Shown here: positions 1 through 9,137 of the stretch, in pieces
Position numbering within the stretch: position 1 is the first letter of the stretch
Layout of the letters: every line of letters starts with the position of its first letter
Assembly: GCF_000353285.1 (NCBI RefSeq)
Contig: NZ_KB731324.1
Coordinates: 5,784,577 to 5,848,576 of the forward strand
Reading direction: 5' to 3'
Source of the DNA: Leptolyngbya boryana PCC 6306
GTDB taxonomy: Bacteria; Cyanobacteriota; Cyanobacteriia; Leptolyngbyales; Leptolyngbyaceae
Length of the DNA stretch: 64,000 bases
Position numbers and translations under genes: made by a program
The notes under the pieces: model-generated
Seen by the model: the letters and a program-made list of their open reading frames with translations, nothing else
The model's database searches: none
What the model was told of the DNA's origin: nothing

Positions 1-10
1 TTTTTGAGTT

Positions 11-616
11 ATGCAAGACGTTCCCGCCTGGTTATCTTCAATCGTTTGGGCAGATTACCGTTTGGCAGTCTTGTTCACTGTCATCTTGCCACTCGCTCTC
101 CTGATTTGGGCGACCGTACAACAGGTTGAAGCCCTACAAAGATTGCTCTTGATTTATTGGCGCGTTTCTAGCTTGTTGGCGATTACCCTCTATTTACTGA
201 TTGGTGTATTGCCGATCGGGTTTTTCTCTGGTTGGCTTGCGAGAATTCTGATTCCGATCGGGCTTTGGTATTGGGCAGATTTGAATGAAGAAATTCGCGA
301 TTCGCCGTCGAGTTCGCTGAAATTGGCGCTGGTGTCTTGGCGCTGGGCAGTTTCAGTCTATTGTGCGATCGGGGTGATTGGACAAATCCCAGTCTTACGC
401 TGTGCAACCTTGGCGAGTCAGCAGATTTTAGGAGATGCAGCTTGCCGAGTTTGGCTAGATCCACCGTTCTTGTTTAGAGAATATCTTCACTCTGGAGTCA
501 GACCCTTTGTTCTGGGATTTTTTGGCATTGTCGGACTGGTCATCTACGTTCTCTATTTAGGCTACTTCGTCTTTTTCCGTCTCGGGAAGCGGAAACGCTC
601 TGCGATGGAAAATTAG
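11..616 (+). CDS. DUF3177-like cyanobacterial membrane protein
   Basis: A 201-residue integral membrane protein with about five hydrophobic segments (near residues 15-37, 50-72, 73-88, 105-125 and 165-192) and a basic C-terminus (RLGKRKR). Size and layout fit the DUF3177 family of cyanobacterial membrane proteins, recalled rather than searched. No catalytic motif is visible and no function is assigned. It is followed after 31 nt by another small conserved cyanobacterial gene on the same strand, so the two may be co-transcribed. The start is the ATG at 11, only ten bases into the window, so a longer form cannot be excluded. Confidence 0.7.
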   Translation: MQDVPAWLSSIVWADYRLAVLFTVILPLALLIWATVQQVEALQRLLLIYWRVSSLLAITLYLLIGVLPIGFFSGWLARILIPIGLWYWADLNEEIRDSPSSSLKLALVSWRWAVSVYCAIGVIGQIPVLRCATLASQQILGDAACRVWLDPPFLFREYLHSGVRPFVLGFFGIVGLVIYVLYLGYFVFFRLGKRKRSAMEN

Positions 617-647
617 TCCTTGTGTTTATCTCTTCATCAGTTTTCCC

Positions 648-947
648 ATGAGTCATTCAATTGGACAGCGTTTAGAGCAGTACACCATTAAGTGCCCCAA
701 TGAAGTCTTATTGGTGTCGATCGAGGCAGAAGGACAGCCTGATCAAATTGCGATTTTTAAGGGATTCTCCAGTTCGCTGATGAATCCAACCTCATTCGAT
801 CCGGATATGCCTGTGCTGCCGGATGATGCGATCGTGCAATCTGTCGATCGCTTGGAGAGTCCTTATAATCCCAATCATCCACGATTTGTCGAGCAGGGAT
901 TGAGTTGGCTGGAGTTCCAACGGCTGTTAGATGCAGCTGGGGTGTAG
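648..947 (+). CDS. Conserved small cyanobacterial protein, function unknown
   Basis: A 99-residue soluble protein with no membrane segment. The composition is acidic, with a central Pro/Asp-rich stretch (DPDMPVLPDD) and a C-terminal helix (LSWLEFQRLLDAAGV). It resembles small proteins conserved in cyanobacteria and chloroplast lineages, but I cannot name a function. It lies between the DUF3177-like gene and glmM on the same strand. The ATG is preceded by a T-rich stretch without a strong Shine-Dalgarno, which is common in cyanobacteria. Confidence 0.65.
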   Translation: MSHSIGQRLEQYTIKCPNEVLLVSIEAEGQPDQIAIFKGFSSSLMNPTSFDPDMPVLPDDAIVQSVDRLESPYNPNHPRFVEQGLSWLEFQRLLDAAGV

Positions 948-1040
948 TCTAAATACCTAGAGATACGCCTCAGTGTGAGATAGACTGCAAGGGTGCAACG
1001 GTTTAACCACAGTTATTTTGTGTGAGGATGTGATTTATCT

Positions 1041-2477
1041 ATGGTGTCATTGCCATCAAAGGCTGAATCGCTCAGCCGCTTTTCTTCCCGTTCCCAACAC
1101 TGGGAAGCGTTACCTTTGCCAGAGTCTGCTTTGTTTGGAACGGATGGGATTCGAGGAAAGGCTGGAGACTTGCTGACGGCTCCCTTGGCGATGCAGATCG
1201 GATATTGGGCTGGACAGGTTTTAGGCTCCGGAAATCGCGCCCCGATCGTCATTGGTCAAGATTCGCGCAATTCAAGCAATATGCTGGCAATGGCACTTTC
1301 TGCAGGATTGACCGCAGCAGGCTTAGAAGTGTGGGATTTAGGATTGTGTCCGACTCCAGTAGTAGCGCATTTAACGCACTACAGTGAGGCGATCGGCGGC
1401 GTGATGATTTCTGCTAGTCACAACCCGCCTGAAGATAATGGCATCAAGTTTTTTAATTCAGATGGCTCGAAACTCGCGTCAGAACTTCAAAAGCAAATTG
1501 AAGCTTGTCTGCGAGGAGAAAGAAAAATTGCGTCCATTTCCTCGCAATGGGGACAGCATTTCCATCGCTCGGAATTGATTGAGCAATATATTCAAGCAAT
1601 TCAGCAACCGTTGATGGCTGAATCGGCTGAACCCTTTGCTGGATTGAAAGTTGTTTTAGATTTGGCATGGGGTGCTGCAACTCGCTCTGCTGCAGATGTT
1701 TTCCGGTCTTTGGGTGCAGATGTGACTGTGTTGCATGGTCAGCCCGATGGCGATCGCATTAATGTCAATTGTGGTTCGACGCATTTGAATTTGCTGAAAG
1801 CTGCGGTGAAAGAGCAGGGAGCCGATGTTGGATTTGCGTTTGATGGAGATGCAGATCGCGTCTTAGCGGTCGATAGCCAAGGTCGGACAGTCGATGGAGA
1901 CTACATTCTCTACCTTTGGGGCAAGCACCTTTTAGCAGCAGGACAGCTTCCAGGTGCAACAATCGTTGCAACGGTGATGTCGAATCTTGGCTTTGAGCGG
2001 GCTTGGGAAAAGTTAGGCGGTCAGTTAATCCGAGCTTCGGTTGGCGATCAGTATGTTCATGCCGACATGATCAAGCATGGGGCTGCTTTGGGCGGTGAAC
2101 AGTCTGGACATATTTTGTGTCCACAACACAGCGTCAGTGGAGACGGATTGTTAACGGCGTTGCACTTAGCAAGCTTGATTCAGCGATCGGGTGGAAACTT
2201 GGCAGAATTAGTCGATCGCAGTTTCAAGACCTATCCTCAACTGCTTCGCAATGTGCGGGTCGAAGATCGGACTCAGCGCTTGAACTGGCATCACAACGCA
2301 GCCGTTCAAGACGCAATTTCTGAAGCTGAAGCGGCAATGGGCGATCGTGGACGCATCTTAGTCCGTGCATCCGGAACAGAGCCAGTAATCCGAGTCATGG
2401 TTGAGGCGGAAAGTTCTGATCTGGTAGAACATTGGACAGAGCGCTTAGTTGCGACTGTTCAGCAACATCTGACCTAA
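1041..2477 (+). CDS. glmM: Phosphoglucosamine mutase GlmM
   Basis: Interconverts glucosamine-6-phosphate and glucosamine-1-phosphate, feeding UDP-GlcNAc, peptidoglycan and LPS synthesis. The 478-residue protein has the alpha-D-phosphohexomutase layout. The phosphoserine loop [12 protein letters not shown] places the catalytic serine at about residue 126. The Mg-binding loop DGDADR is at 268-273. The sugar-binding GEQSGH follows, and the C-terminal phosphate-binding RASGTEP completes the fold. The N-terminal FGTDGIRG signature (about 32-39) distinguishes GlmM from PGM-type enzymes. The roughly 30 residues before it are slightly longer than in Escherichia coli GlmM. A GNAT acetyltransferase gene follows after a stem-loop. 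Confidence 0.95.
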   Translation: MVSLPSKAESLSRFSSRSQHWEALPLPESALFGTDGIRGKAGDLLTAPLAMQIGYWAGQVLGSGNRAPIVIGQDSRNSSNMLAMALSAGLTAAGLEVWDLGLCPTPVVAHLTHYSEAIGGVMISASHNPPEDNGIKFFNSDGSKLASELQKQIEACLRGERKIASISSQWGQHFHRSELIEQYIQAIQQPLMAESAEPFAGLKVVLDLAWGAATRSAADVFRSLGADVTVLHGQPDGDRINVNCGSTHLNLLKAAVKEQGADVGFAFDGDADRVLAVDSQGRTVDGDYILYLWGKHLLAAGQLPGATIVATVMSNLGFERAWEKLGGQLIRASVGDQYVHADMIKHGAALGGEQSGHILCPQHSVSGDGLLTALHLASLIQRSGGNLAELVDRSFKTYPQLLRNVRVEDRTQRLNWHHNAAVQDAISEAEAAMGDRGRILVRASGTEPVIRVMVEAESSDLVEHWTERLVATVQQHLT

Positions 2478-2486
2478 AGATGCGGT

Positions 2487-2513
2487 AGGGTGAGTGCTGT
2501 TGTTTCTCACCCT
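2487..2513 (+). other. Stem-loop between glmM and the GNAT gene
   Basis: AGGGTGAG at 2487-2494 pairs with CTCACCCT at 2506-2513, an 8-bp perfect stem with an 11-nt loop. No T-tract follows, so it is not a classic intrinsic terminator. The longest GNAT reading frame would start at 2494 inside this stem, which favours the internal ATG at 2524. It may end or stabilise the glmM mRNA 3' end. Confidence 0.45.
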
Positions 2514-2523
2514 GACTGTACTT

Positions 2524-3000
2524 ATGTTTCAAATTCGTGCTGCACTCCCGGCTGATGTTCCAGCAATTTTCTCGCTGATTCAGGCATTAGCAGAGTACGA
2601 AAAACTCTCGCATCAGGTTACAGGCTCGATCGAGCAGCTTCACACACATCTCTTCGGCGAAAAGCCTGTGATTGAAGCGATCGTGGCAACCGTCCATGAA
2701 CAAGCGATCGGGTTTGCATTATATTTTTATAACTATTCAACTTTCCTTACAAAGCCAGGAATCTATCTGGAAGACCTGTTTGTTTTACCAGAATATCGGG
2801 GTCAAGGGATTGGAAAAGCACTCCTGACTCAGTTGGCTCAAATTGCCTTAGAGCAAGACTGTGGGCGCTTAGAATGGAGCGTTCTGGACTGGAATGAGAG
2901 TGCGATCGGGTTCTATGAACGGATGGGTGCAACAGTGCTTCCAGACTGGCGAATTTGTCGCGTTACAGGCGAGGCTTTGTTACAAATGTCAGCTTTCTAA
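2524..3000 (+). CDS. GNAT-family N-acetyltransferase
   Basis: A single GNAT acetyltransferase domain of 158 residues. The acetyl-CoA-binding motif A is clear: YLEDLFVLPEYRGQGIGKAL, with RGQGIG at about 92-97. Motif B WNESAIGFYERMGA follows. The order and the N-terminal LIQALAEYEKL resemble the diamine/thialysine acetyltransferase (SAT-like) subgroup, but the substrate cannot be fixed. I chose the ATG at 2524 because the longer ORF (from 2494) adds a non-conserved tail overlapping a stem-loop. Downstream on the same strand lies a small conserved gene. Confidence 0.85.
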   Translation: MFQIRAALPADVPAIFSLIQALAEYEKLSHQVTGSIEQLHTHLFGEKPVIEAIVATVHEQAIGFALYFYNYSTFLTKPGIYLEDLFVLPEYRGQGIGKALLTQLAQIALEQDCGRLEWSVLDWNESAIGFYERMGATVLPDWRICRVTGEALLQMSAF

Positions 3001-3049
3001 CCGAAATAAATATGTCAAAATTTTCTGTAGGATTCTAGAGGATACGACC

Positions 3050-3256
3050 ATGACAATTTGGGTAAATGAACAAGTTGATCCATCTGGACTGATGTATGCC
3101 TGCATTGCCTGCTGCGATGAAACGCAAGCAAATGAATGCCATCAATCCTTTGAAGAGAACCTCACCGCAGATCAAAAAGCAGACGGTTGGGTTGCTCGGA
3201 TGCGAGAAGTCAATTCTTGGGACGAAGTTCCCGTCAATTCGTTGAAGCTCGATTAG
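3050..3256 (+). CDS. Small conserved cyanobacterial protein, unknown
   Basis: A 68-residue acidic soluble protein with a CIACC cysteine cluster near residues 18-22 and another Cys in NECHQSF, so metal or redox binding is possible but unproven. The ending SWDEVPVNSLKLD looks conserved in character. The reading frame extends upstream to 2894 inside the GNAT gene, but that stretch is shadow, and the ATG at 3050 is the natural start. It is followed by the TrkA-like gene on the same strand after 57 nt. Confidence 0.6.
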   Translation: MTIWVNEQVDPSGLMYACIACCDETQANECHQSFEENLTADQKADGWVARMREVNSWDEVPVNSLKLD

Positions 3257-3313
3257 CTGCCAATTCTTTCACCTTGCTCTAAGCTATAAGCGGAGCTTGC
3301 AGGAGAGAAGTTT

Positions 3314-3994
3314 ATGTACGTGTTAATCGGGGGCGCAGGTCTGATTGGGGTGAGTTTGGCTCAACGTCTGATCGATCTAGGGCACACGGTTGCAGTGATT
3401 GATGTGAATCCTGCGGCTTGTCGATATGCTCGTGAGCAGTTGGGAGTGATTGCTTTTGAAGGCAGTGCGGTGAGCACAGAAGTTTTGCTCGAAGCGGGCA
3501 TTCGCAAGGCAGATGCGATCGCAGCAGTTCTGAGAAGTGATGCTTTAAATCTGGCAATGGCGACTTTGGCAAAGCATTATGGTGTGCCAAATATTTTGGT
3601 GAGAATGCGGCACAAGGATTTTGCTGAGCCTTATCGCCTTGCCGGAGCAACGCATGTGGTCAATGCGATCGAGCTTGCGGTTTCGACGATGGTGAATGTC
3701 ATCGAATACCCCGAAGTAGAATCGATGATGCACTTCGAGCAAGGTCAGATTGAAGTCTTTAAGCTGGCAATTCCTGCGAATTGTAATGTAGTCGGACGCA
3801 GTGTGGCTGAAGTTGCACAAGATTCTCGATTTCCAAAGGGATCATTGATCATTGGCTATCAGCCTCATGCACATATGGATCTGGCGATTCCGAATGGCAG
3901 CACGATTTTGGAGCCGGGTTCGACCGTTTTAATGGTTACTAAACCCGGATTTATGCACGAGGTCATTGATTTCATGCAAAAGTGCGCTGAGTAG
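3314..3994 (+). CDS. TrkA/KTN-type potassium uptake regulatory protein
   Basis: A 226-residue RCK regulator of a K+ channel or Trk/Ktr transporter. The N-terminal half is a Rossmann TrkA-N domain with the dinucleotide loop GGAGLIG (6-12) and an acidic residue at the second strand end (VIDVNP). The C-terminal part (from about 145) is a TrkA-C ligand domain ending with LEPGSTVLMVTKPG. It probably binds NAD(H) or ATP and gates a membrane subunit not found nearby. A good Shine-Dalgarno (AGGAG) precedes the ATG at 3314, and a terminator follows at 4027-4064. Confidence 0.85.
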   Translation: MYVLIGGAGLIGVSLAQRLIDLGHTVAVIDVNPAACRYAREQLGVIAFEGSAVSTEVLLEAGIRKADAIAAVLRSDALNLAMATLAKHYGVPNILVRMRHKDFAEPYRLAGATHVVNAIELAVSTMVNVIEYPEVESMMHFEQGQIEVFKLAIPANCNVVGRSVAEVAQDSRFPKGSLIIGYQPHAHMDLAIPNGSTILEPGSTVLMVTKPGFMHEVIDFMQKCAE

Positions 3995-4026
3995 AAGTTT
4001 TGAGAAGGTAGAGTTTAGTGCATTTC

Positions 4027-4064
4027 CCCCTTCCCCGATCGAACAAGGTAAGGGGATTTTTTTT
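4027..4064 (+). terminator. Intrinsic terminator of the TrkA-like gene
   Basis: CCCCTT (4027-4032) pairs with AAGGGG (4050-4055), extended by inner C/G pairs, and is followed one base later by eight T residues (4057-4064). It lies between two convergent genes and points in the plus direction. Confidence 0.75.
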
Positions 4065-4091
4065 CACGGTTCAAACCTGCAAAAGGCAGTT

Positions 4092-5153
4092 CTACTCATC
4101 TAACTGCCAAAGCTCGGTTGTATAAGCTTCGTCTAGGACTTTCTTGGGGCGCATGACGAGAATGACTCGCCCTAATAAGTTGATCGTCGGTTCTTCTTCA
4201 AACCATTGCAGTTCTAATTGTTCTCCTTCAGCGATCGCAAAGTAACTGTCTGCGTCCCAGTCTCGTTGCGCTCGATCGATGACAATGATCACTTCTTCCG
4301 CATCACCTTCTAATGGAACAGGTAAGCGATCGCTTTGTCCTAAAATCGCGACTGGATCTTCTGCACTGCGGATCACTTGCCAACCCGGAACCGTCATCAC
4401 TGCGCCGATGCCGGAAAATTGCACGATCGCAAAGATTCCCGTTTCTTCTAACATCGGGACAGCATGAAGATCAGCAACTTTGAGCGGCAGTTTGCCTGCA
4501 ACGGGTAAAATGCGCGGCAGTTGCTCATCACTGTCAACGCGATAGAGCGGAAGGCGAGGGGCAGGACGCTTGGGGGTAACAGTGAAATCGGTTAAGAGTG
4601 CTTCGATCGTTTTTCGAGCTGTTTCGGTGTGCGCGAATTTTAGACCTCTGGCAATGTAGCGCGATCGCTCTTGGAAATCGGATTTTTCTTTCGCTGTCTT
4701 CCAAGCATAGAACGCAACAACATCGCCTGGATGAGCCGTAAAGTTTTCTGGGATTTTGCTAAGACGAGAAAATTCTTTGAGCGATCGTACAACTTCGTGC
4801 ACTTCGTCCGTGTCTAAGTTCTTTGCAAAGACTAATTCAGCGGCAGCGGCACGTTCTTCCTGCTTGAGAACTCGCAATTCGTACAGAATATCGCTAGCTC
4901 TTTGTCCAAAATGGTTTTTGACCGCATCCGAAACTCCGACTTTCAGCATGGTGTCATAGACTTGTGCAGCAACAATGATCTGGTTTTGCTGAATTGGCTC
5001 GAATCCAGAGGCTTCAAAGATCGCTTGTGGCGTATATCCTGCTTTCTGCAAGGTTTGACAAGTATGTCCCCACTCGACCCAAGATCCCTGTTTGCGGCGG
5101 AGTGAGAGCAGGAGTTCGTCAGCATTTGGGAGGTCTTGAGGTGTCTCGGTCAT
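4092..5153 (-). CDS. raf1: RuBisCO accumulation factor Raf1
   Basis: Raf1 is an assembly chaperone that brackets RbcL dimers during RbcL8 core formation before RbcS replaces it. The 353-residue protein shows the family layout. An N-terminal helical domain includes GSWVEWGHTCQTLQKAGYT and LYELRVLKQEERAAAAELV. After a flexible linker around VTPKRPAPRLPLYR, a C-terminal beta-rich dimerisation domain ends MRPKKVLDEAYTTELWQLDE. The open frame continues upstream to 5309, but that part is not conserved in character. The ATG at 5151-5153 (MTETPQDLPN) matches the expected N-terminus. No carboxysome or rbc genes are in view. Confidence 0.85.
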   Translation of the reverse strand: MTETPQDLPNADELLLSLRRKQGSWVEWGHTCQTLQKAGYTPQAIFEASGFEPIQQNQIIVAAQVYDTMLKVGVSDAVKNHFGQRASDILYELRVLKQEERAAAAELVFAKNLDTDEVHEVVRSLKEFSRLSKIPENFTAHPGDVVAFYAWKTAKEKSDFQERSRYIARGLKFAHTETARKTIEALLTDFTVTPKRPAPRLPLYRVDSDEQLPRILPVAGKLPLKVADLHAVPMLEETGIFAIVQFSGIGAVMTVPGWQVIRSAEDPVAILGQSDRLPVPLEGDAEEVIIVIDRAQRDWDADSYFAIAEGEQLELQWFEEEPTINLLGRVILVMRPKKVLDEAYTTELWQLDE

Positions 5154-5314
5154 AGCAGGTTCTTTGTCGGATCTGGATTGGACTAATTCTAGATGATAGT
5201 TGATTCTGAAACGCGACCCATCATCAGAGGCAGTCCTTTCACCGAATAAATTGCCTAAAGTCAACCTAGCTACAAGACTTGCAAAAGCTTTCTGGGTTCG
5301 CCAAATCAATTCAC

Positions 5315-5352
5315 TAAAAAACGAGGGTCTAGTTTCGCAACTAAACCCTCGT
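5315..5352 (-). terminator. Intrinsic terminator downstream of the small membrane protein gene
   Basis: ACGAGGGT (5321-5328) pairs with ACCCTCGT (5345-5352), and TAGTT/AACTA extends the stem around a TCGC loop. On the minus strand it is followed by TTTTTAGTGA, so it terminates the minus-strand gene that ends at 5374. Confidence 0.8.
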
Positions 5353-5373
5353 CTTCATCAACCAAACTATTCA

Positions 5374-5607
5374 CTATGCTTCGGGCAACCTTGCACTGGC
5401 GTAGGCATCAGCTACGACAAAAGCGGGAACACGTGTAGAGTAATCGATTTCATTTCCAGTCAAAGAGCGTGCCAGCTTTTCAAAAGAAACCGATCGCCAG
5501 TTGCGCTCATGAATCGGCTTCGATTGCTCACCCAAGAAATAAGTCATCGAACCCAATAGAGCAACTGCGACCCAACCGACAACAAATAGGCTAATCAAGA
5601 TTACCAT
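5374..5607 (-). CDS. Small single-pass membrane protein, possible Psb35
   Basis: A 77-residue protein with one N-terminal transmembrane helix (residues 2-24, ILISLFVVGWVAVALLGSM) followed by a conserved-looking polar tail (FLGEQSKPIHERNWRS, YSTRVPAFVVADAYASA). Size, topology and tail agree with my recollection of a conserved cyanobacterial protein annotated as photosystem II assembly factor Psb35, a CP47-associated subunit. That name is recalled and needs a homology check. A GGAGG-like ribosome site precedes the ATG, and a strong terminator follows. Confidence 0.55.
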   Translation of the reverse strand: MVILISLFVVGWVAVALLGSMTYFLGEQSKPIHERNWRSVSFEKLARSLTGNEIDYSTRVPAFVVADAYASARLPEA

Positions 5608-5706
5608 CGCAACCTCCTGTGAAGTTCTGTTTCTTTATGTAAACTAATGTAACAGAGATTATTCAGAAAAGGCAATCTACTCGTCAGGTGTGATAACCGA
5701 ACTCGG

Positions 5707-7953
5707 TCAATTATGAGAATTTTGATGAGAATTTTGAGGATTAGATGAGAAAGAGGGGACAATTTGCTCTTCTTGTAACCGCTGGCTGAGCAAGGTATAT
5801 CGGCGCTTGTCTCGACATTGTGAAATTGCCTGCCGTAAAGCTTGAGGTTGTCCGACTAAGATCGCTAACTGTTTCGCACGGGTCAGCGTTGTGTAAAGCC
5901 AAGGACGGCTGAGCATTACGGTGTTTTGCATGAATAAAGGCACGATCGTGACTGGAAATTCAGACCCTTGCGCCTTATGTCCGGTAATGCTGTACGCCAG
6001 AGTCATCTGATCCCATTCTGTGCGCTGATATTCGACCCAATGTTCCTCAAACTGAACACCTAAAATTTGTCTCTGAGCATCGTAGGTTTCAATAATGCCT
6101 AATTCGCCGTTCATGACTTCGCGATCGTAATCATTTTCCAGTTGAATTACGCGATCGCCGATTCTAAATTTGCGCTCCTCAGCCTGAACCTCGAAGCCAT
6201 CAGCCTGCGGTGGATTGAGCAACGCTTGTACAACGGCATTAATCGCTTTCGTGCCAATGTCTCCTTTGATCATCGGACAAAGAATCTGCACATCATTAAA
6301 TGCGTTAAATCCAAGCCGAGGAATCGTTTCAGTAATCAATTGCTGAATACATTGAATGCCATGTTGAGGAGAATGTGAGGGCATCCATAAGCAATCCGAT
6401 CGAGGAGTCGTTGAAAAGCGTTCAATCTCTGGCACTTCACCTCGATTCAGCGCGTGAGCATGACAGATAATCGCCGAGCTTTGAGCTTGCCGCCAAACTT
6501 GAGTTAACCGGATTACAGGCACTTGTTCAGACTCAATTAAATCTCGCAACACTGCACCCGCTCCAACACTCGGCAACTGATCAACATCGCCAACGATCAA
6601 GAGTTGGGATTGCAGCGAAACCGCTTTGATCAATGCGTTCGCAAGAAACACATCGGTCATGGAAAACTCATCCACAACAATGCAGTCTGCTTTGAGCGGT
6701 CGAGTGTGATCGCGCTGAAAGTATCCACTACCGCGGTCATATTCCAAGAGCCGATGCAGAGTAGACGCGTCTCTTTGCGTTAATTCCGAAAGTCTGCGCG
6801 CGGCTCGCCCAGTTGGAGAAGCTAAAGCAACTTGTTTGCCCATTGCTTCCCAGAGTTCAACGATCGCGCGAGTTGTATGCGATTTTCCAACCCCTGGCCC
6901 GCCCGTCAAAATTACCACTCGCTGCGTTGCGGCTAAAATCACGGCTTGCCTTTGTTCTTGAGAAAGCAGCAGATCTGAAGACTCGCAGTACTGCTGCATC
7001 CAAGTTTCGACAAAATGATGATCAATTTCTAATGGCTCAAGAAGCAATAATTTCAGCCGAGTCGCGATCGACATTTCCGCGTAATAAAACGCAGGCAAGT
7101 AGTACCCCAACCGTCCCGGATACCGACGACTTTCTTCGACAACCAGTTCTTGAGTCGCAACCAGATAGACAATTTGATCCTCGATTTGTTCAGTTTGCGC
7201 TGCATAATCTGGACGAGCCAGCAATCGAGCGGTTCGCTCTACCAGAGTAGATTGCGGCAAAAAACAATGTCCATCTCGTCCAGCTTCTCGTAAAGTGTGC
7301 AAAATTGCACTGCGATAACGAGCTTCAGAATCCGGTTTGATTCCCAGTTGAGTCGCGATCCCATCGGCTGAGTGAAATCCAATGCCTCGAATATCTGCCG
7401 CAAGCTGGTAAGGATTTTGCGAAACAATCTCGATCGCGTCTTCTCCATAGCGCTTAAAGACTTTCACCGCTTGACTTCGACCAATGCCGTAAGTCTGTAG
7501 AAACATCATGATGCTATGAGTCTGTTTCTGCTCCAGCCAAGAGGACTGAATTATCGCAATTTTCGATTGAGCGATGCCTTTGACTTCAATCAGTCGATCG
7601 ATGTCAGATTCGAGAATGGTCAGAGTCTCTAACCCAAAGCGATCGACAATTCGTTTCGCCATCGCTGAGCCGATGCCCCGAATTGCACCACTACTTAAAT
7701 AAGCTTCGAGACTCGCGATCGTATTCGGTAGTGCTTCGCGATAATTTTCAACCTGAAATTGCAACCCGTACCGAGAATGAGTGCGCCAAGTTCCACTGAG
7801 AATTAGGGACTGTCCTAAATTGAGGCTGGCAAAATTGCCGACAATTGTTACAACTTCGGCAACCGTCTGCAACCGAGCAACCGTAAATCCAGTTTTAGCC
7901 GAGGTAAATACGATCGATTCAATGCTGCCTTCGAGTTCCTCAATGTTCATCAT
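5707..7953 (-). CDS. recD2: RecD2-type SF1B DNA helicase
   Basis: A 5'-3' ATP-dependent DNA helicase of the RecD2/TraA family (the type found without RecBC), about 748 residues. The N-terminal OB-like region (to about 75) is followed by helix-hairpin-helix repeats (GIRGIGSAMAKRIV, YGIGRSQAVKVF, DIRGIGFHSADGIA). The motor begins at the Q-motif-like LLSQEQRQAV. Walker A is GGPGVGKS (about 351-358), the Walker B-like motif is CIVVDEFSM, and motif VI is YTTLTRAKQLAIL. SITGHKAQGSEFP is the motif V region. The frame opens with TTG at 7971. I prefer the ATG pair at 7948-7953. Confidence 0.9.
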   Translation of the reverse strand: MMNIEELEGSIESIVFTSAKTGFTVARLQTVAEVVTIVGNFASLNLGQSLILSGTWRTHSRYGLQFQVENYREALPNTIASLEAYLSSGAIRGIGSAMAKRIVDRFGLETLTILESDIDRLIEVKGIAQSKIAIIQSSWLEQKQTHSIMMFLQTYGIGRSQAVKVFKRYGEDAIEIVSQNPYQLAADIRGIGFHSADGIATQLGIKPDSEARYRSAILHTLREAGRDGHCFLPQSTLVERTARLLARPDYAAQTEQIEDQIVYLVATQELVVEESRRYPGRLGYYLPAFYYAEMSIATRLKLLLLEPLEIDHHFVETWMQQYCESSDLLLSQEQRQAVILAATQRVVILTGGPGVGKSHTTRAIVELWEAMGKQVALASPTGRAARRLSELTQRDASTLHRLLEYDRGSGYFQRDHTRPLKADCIVVDEFSMTDVFLANALIKAVSLQSQLLIVGDVDQLPSVGAGAVLRDLIESEQVPVIRLTQVWRQAQSSAIICHAHALNRGEVPEIERFSTTPRSDCLWMPSHSPQHGIQCIQQLITETIPRLGFNAFNDVQILCPMIKGDIGTKAINAVVQALLNPPQADGFEVQAEERKFRIGDRVIQLENDYDREVMNGELGIIETYDAQRQILGVQFEEHWVEYQRTEWDQMTLAYSITGHKAQGSEFPVTIVPLFMQNTVMLSRPWLYTTLTRAKQLAILVGQPQALRQAISQCRDKRRYTLLSQRLQEEQIVPSFSSNPQNSHQNSHN

Positions 7954-8075
7954 GTTGGCTTTGGGCTGCAACTTCGCTCAATCCACAAAACGCATCGAAA
8001 CGCATCTTTGGCTTATTCTACTGTTGAGTCTTGAGTCAAGTCGAAGAAGTGGAAGGTACAACTCGCCAAACCTAA

Positions 8076-8645
8076 TTACTTCTTCACCTCAACAGGTGTC
8101 CCAATCCTCACTGCCTGATACAGCGCCACTACATCCGCATTTCTCATTCTCAAACATCCATGAGAAACGGCTTGCCCTAGCAACGAGTAATCCTTTGTTC
8201 CATGAAATCCAATCAAAAGTTTTCCCTGCGAAGTAAAGCCAATCCACCGTTTGCCCAAGGGATTGTCCTGGTCACCTGCCGGGATATGCTCACCCGTAAT
8301 CGGATGTTGCCAAGTTGGATTCTCAACCATTTGAGACACTTTAAACGATCCAATGGGCGTTTCCCATCCTTCTTGCCCAATTGCGATCGGATAAGTTGCC
8401 TTCAATTTCTTTTTCTCAAACAGTCGCACCTTGCGATCGCTTAAATCGACCACTAATTTTGTCTCAATCACAGGCGACGGAGCAGGAGAAGCTTTGGGAG
8501 CAACCATCGCCTGAAAATTCGGCAGGTCAAATTTTGGCAACGCAGGCAACCGACGCACCTGGAAAAGCGCGATCGCGATTCCTGGGACAACGCAGATCAT
8601 CATGAACGCTTTAGAAAGAGGAGACTCCTGAATCTTTGCCGCCAT
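8076..8645 (-). CDS. L,D-transpeptidase (YkuD fold)
   Basis: Periplasmic peptidoglycan cross-linking or anchoring enzyme of 189 residues. An N-terminal hydrophobic segment (about 11-28) acts as a membrane anchor or signal. A Pro-rich linker (to about 60) precedes the YkuD catalytic domain. The signature is complete: GFHGTKD at about 147-152 and SHGCLRM, with the catalytic Cys at about 164 and His at about 162. PIGSFKV is the usual substrate-cleft strand. The gene is divergent from the small ORF and sigG downstream. Confidence 0.9.
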   Translation of the reverse strand: MAAKIQESPLSKAFMMICVVPGIAIALFQVRRLPALPKFDLPNFQAMVAPKASPAPSPVIETKLVVDLSDRKVRLFEKKKLKATYPIAIGQEGWETPIGSFKVSQMVENPTWQHPITGEHIPAGDQDNPLGKRWIGFTSQGKLLIGFHGTKDYSLLGQAVSHGCLRMRNADVVALYQAVRIGTPVEVKK

Positions 8646-8929
8646 TTCCTTCTCAAACTGCTACTTTTTTCATTCTGCCCGGAACTCATCTGCTCGATTG
8701 TGAATCTTAAGACGCAAGCAGATTTTTCTTTTACACGGATACCATTGTCGCGATCGTAACGTAATTCATACGGGAATCCTTTGACCTAACCCGGAAAATT
8801 GGCGAATCTGCCGCAATCTTACCTAGGTTAGATAAAAGATTGAGTAAATCTTGATCCAAAGGGTGATCCCAAATTTACAATGCTGGCAACCTGTTCGTTT
8901 CGGTCTGAGTGAGGAGTGAGGAGTGAGTC

Positions 8930-9079
8930 ATGAAAGAAAAGCTATTTCTAGCGATCGCCGTCACAAGCGCAATTCTCTGTCTGTATGATTGGTCTAGTCC
9001 AATTCGCGTCCGAAATACTACCCAAACTGAAGCGATCGCCGACCACATCGCTCGTTTACAGCTCGAAACTCTACCCTAA
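8930..9079 (+). CDS. Putative 49-residue secreted or membrane miniprotein
   Basis: A short ORF starting at the ATG at 8930. Its leader contains the tandem Shine-Dalgarno-like run GAGGAGTGAGGAGTGAGT. The translation is a basic N-terminus (MKEK), a hydrophobic stretch (LFLAIAVTSAILCLY), then a polar tail ending LQLETLP. This looks like a signal-anchor peptide. It lies 150 nt upstream of sigG on the same strand, so it may share regulation with sigG/anti-sigma. Coding status is inferred from the ribosome site and topology only. Confidence 0.4.
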   Translation: MKEKLFLAIAVTSAILCLYDWSSPIRVRNTTQTEAIADHIARLQLETLP

Positions 9080-9124
9080 AGCGTATTTCTGTTGCCAGAG
9101 TTCTCCAACGAGAACATCTCCGAT

Positions 9125-9137
9125 CTATCCTGGATAG
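9125..9137. promoter_or_regulatory. Palindrome upstream of sigG
   Basis: CTATCC-T-GGATAG, a perfect 6-bp inverted repeat about 95 nt before the sigG start, in the sigG leader. It may be an operator or a small hairpin. No binding protein can be assigned. Confidence 0.3.

Noticed and set aside
4231-4238. GCGATCGC palindromes as operators
   Set aside because: HIP1 octamers are scattered through cyanobacterial genomes, including within genes, so they carry no local regulatory meaning.
5200-5559. 119-codon plus frame overlapping the Psb35-like gene
   Set aside because: It crosses a strong minus-strand terminator and lies antisense to a conserved-looking small membrane protein.
6813-7250. 145-codon plus-strand frame inside recD2
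   Set aside because: Antisense shadow of a well-conserved helicase, with no homologous texture.
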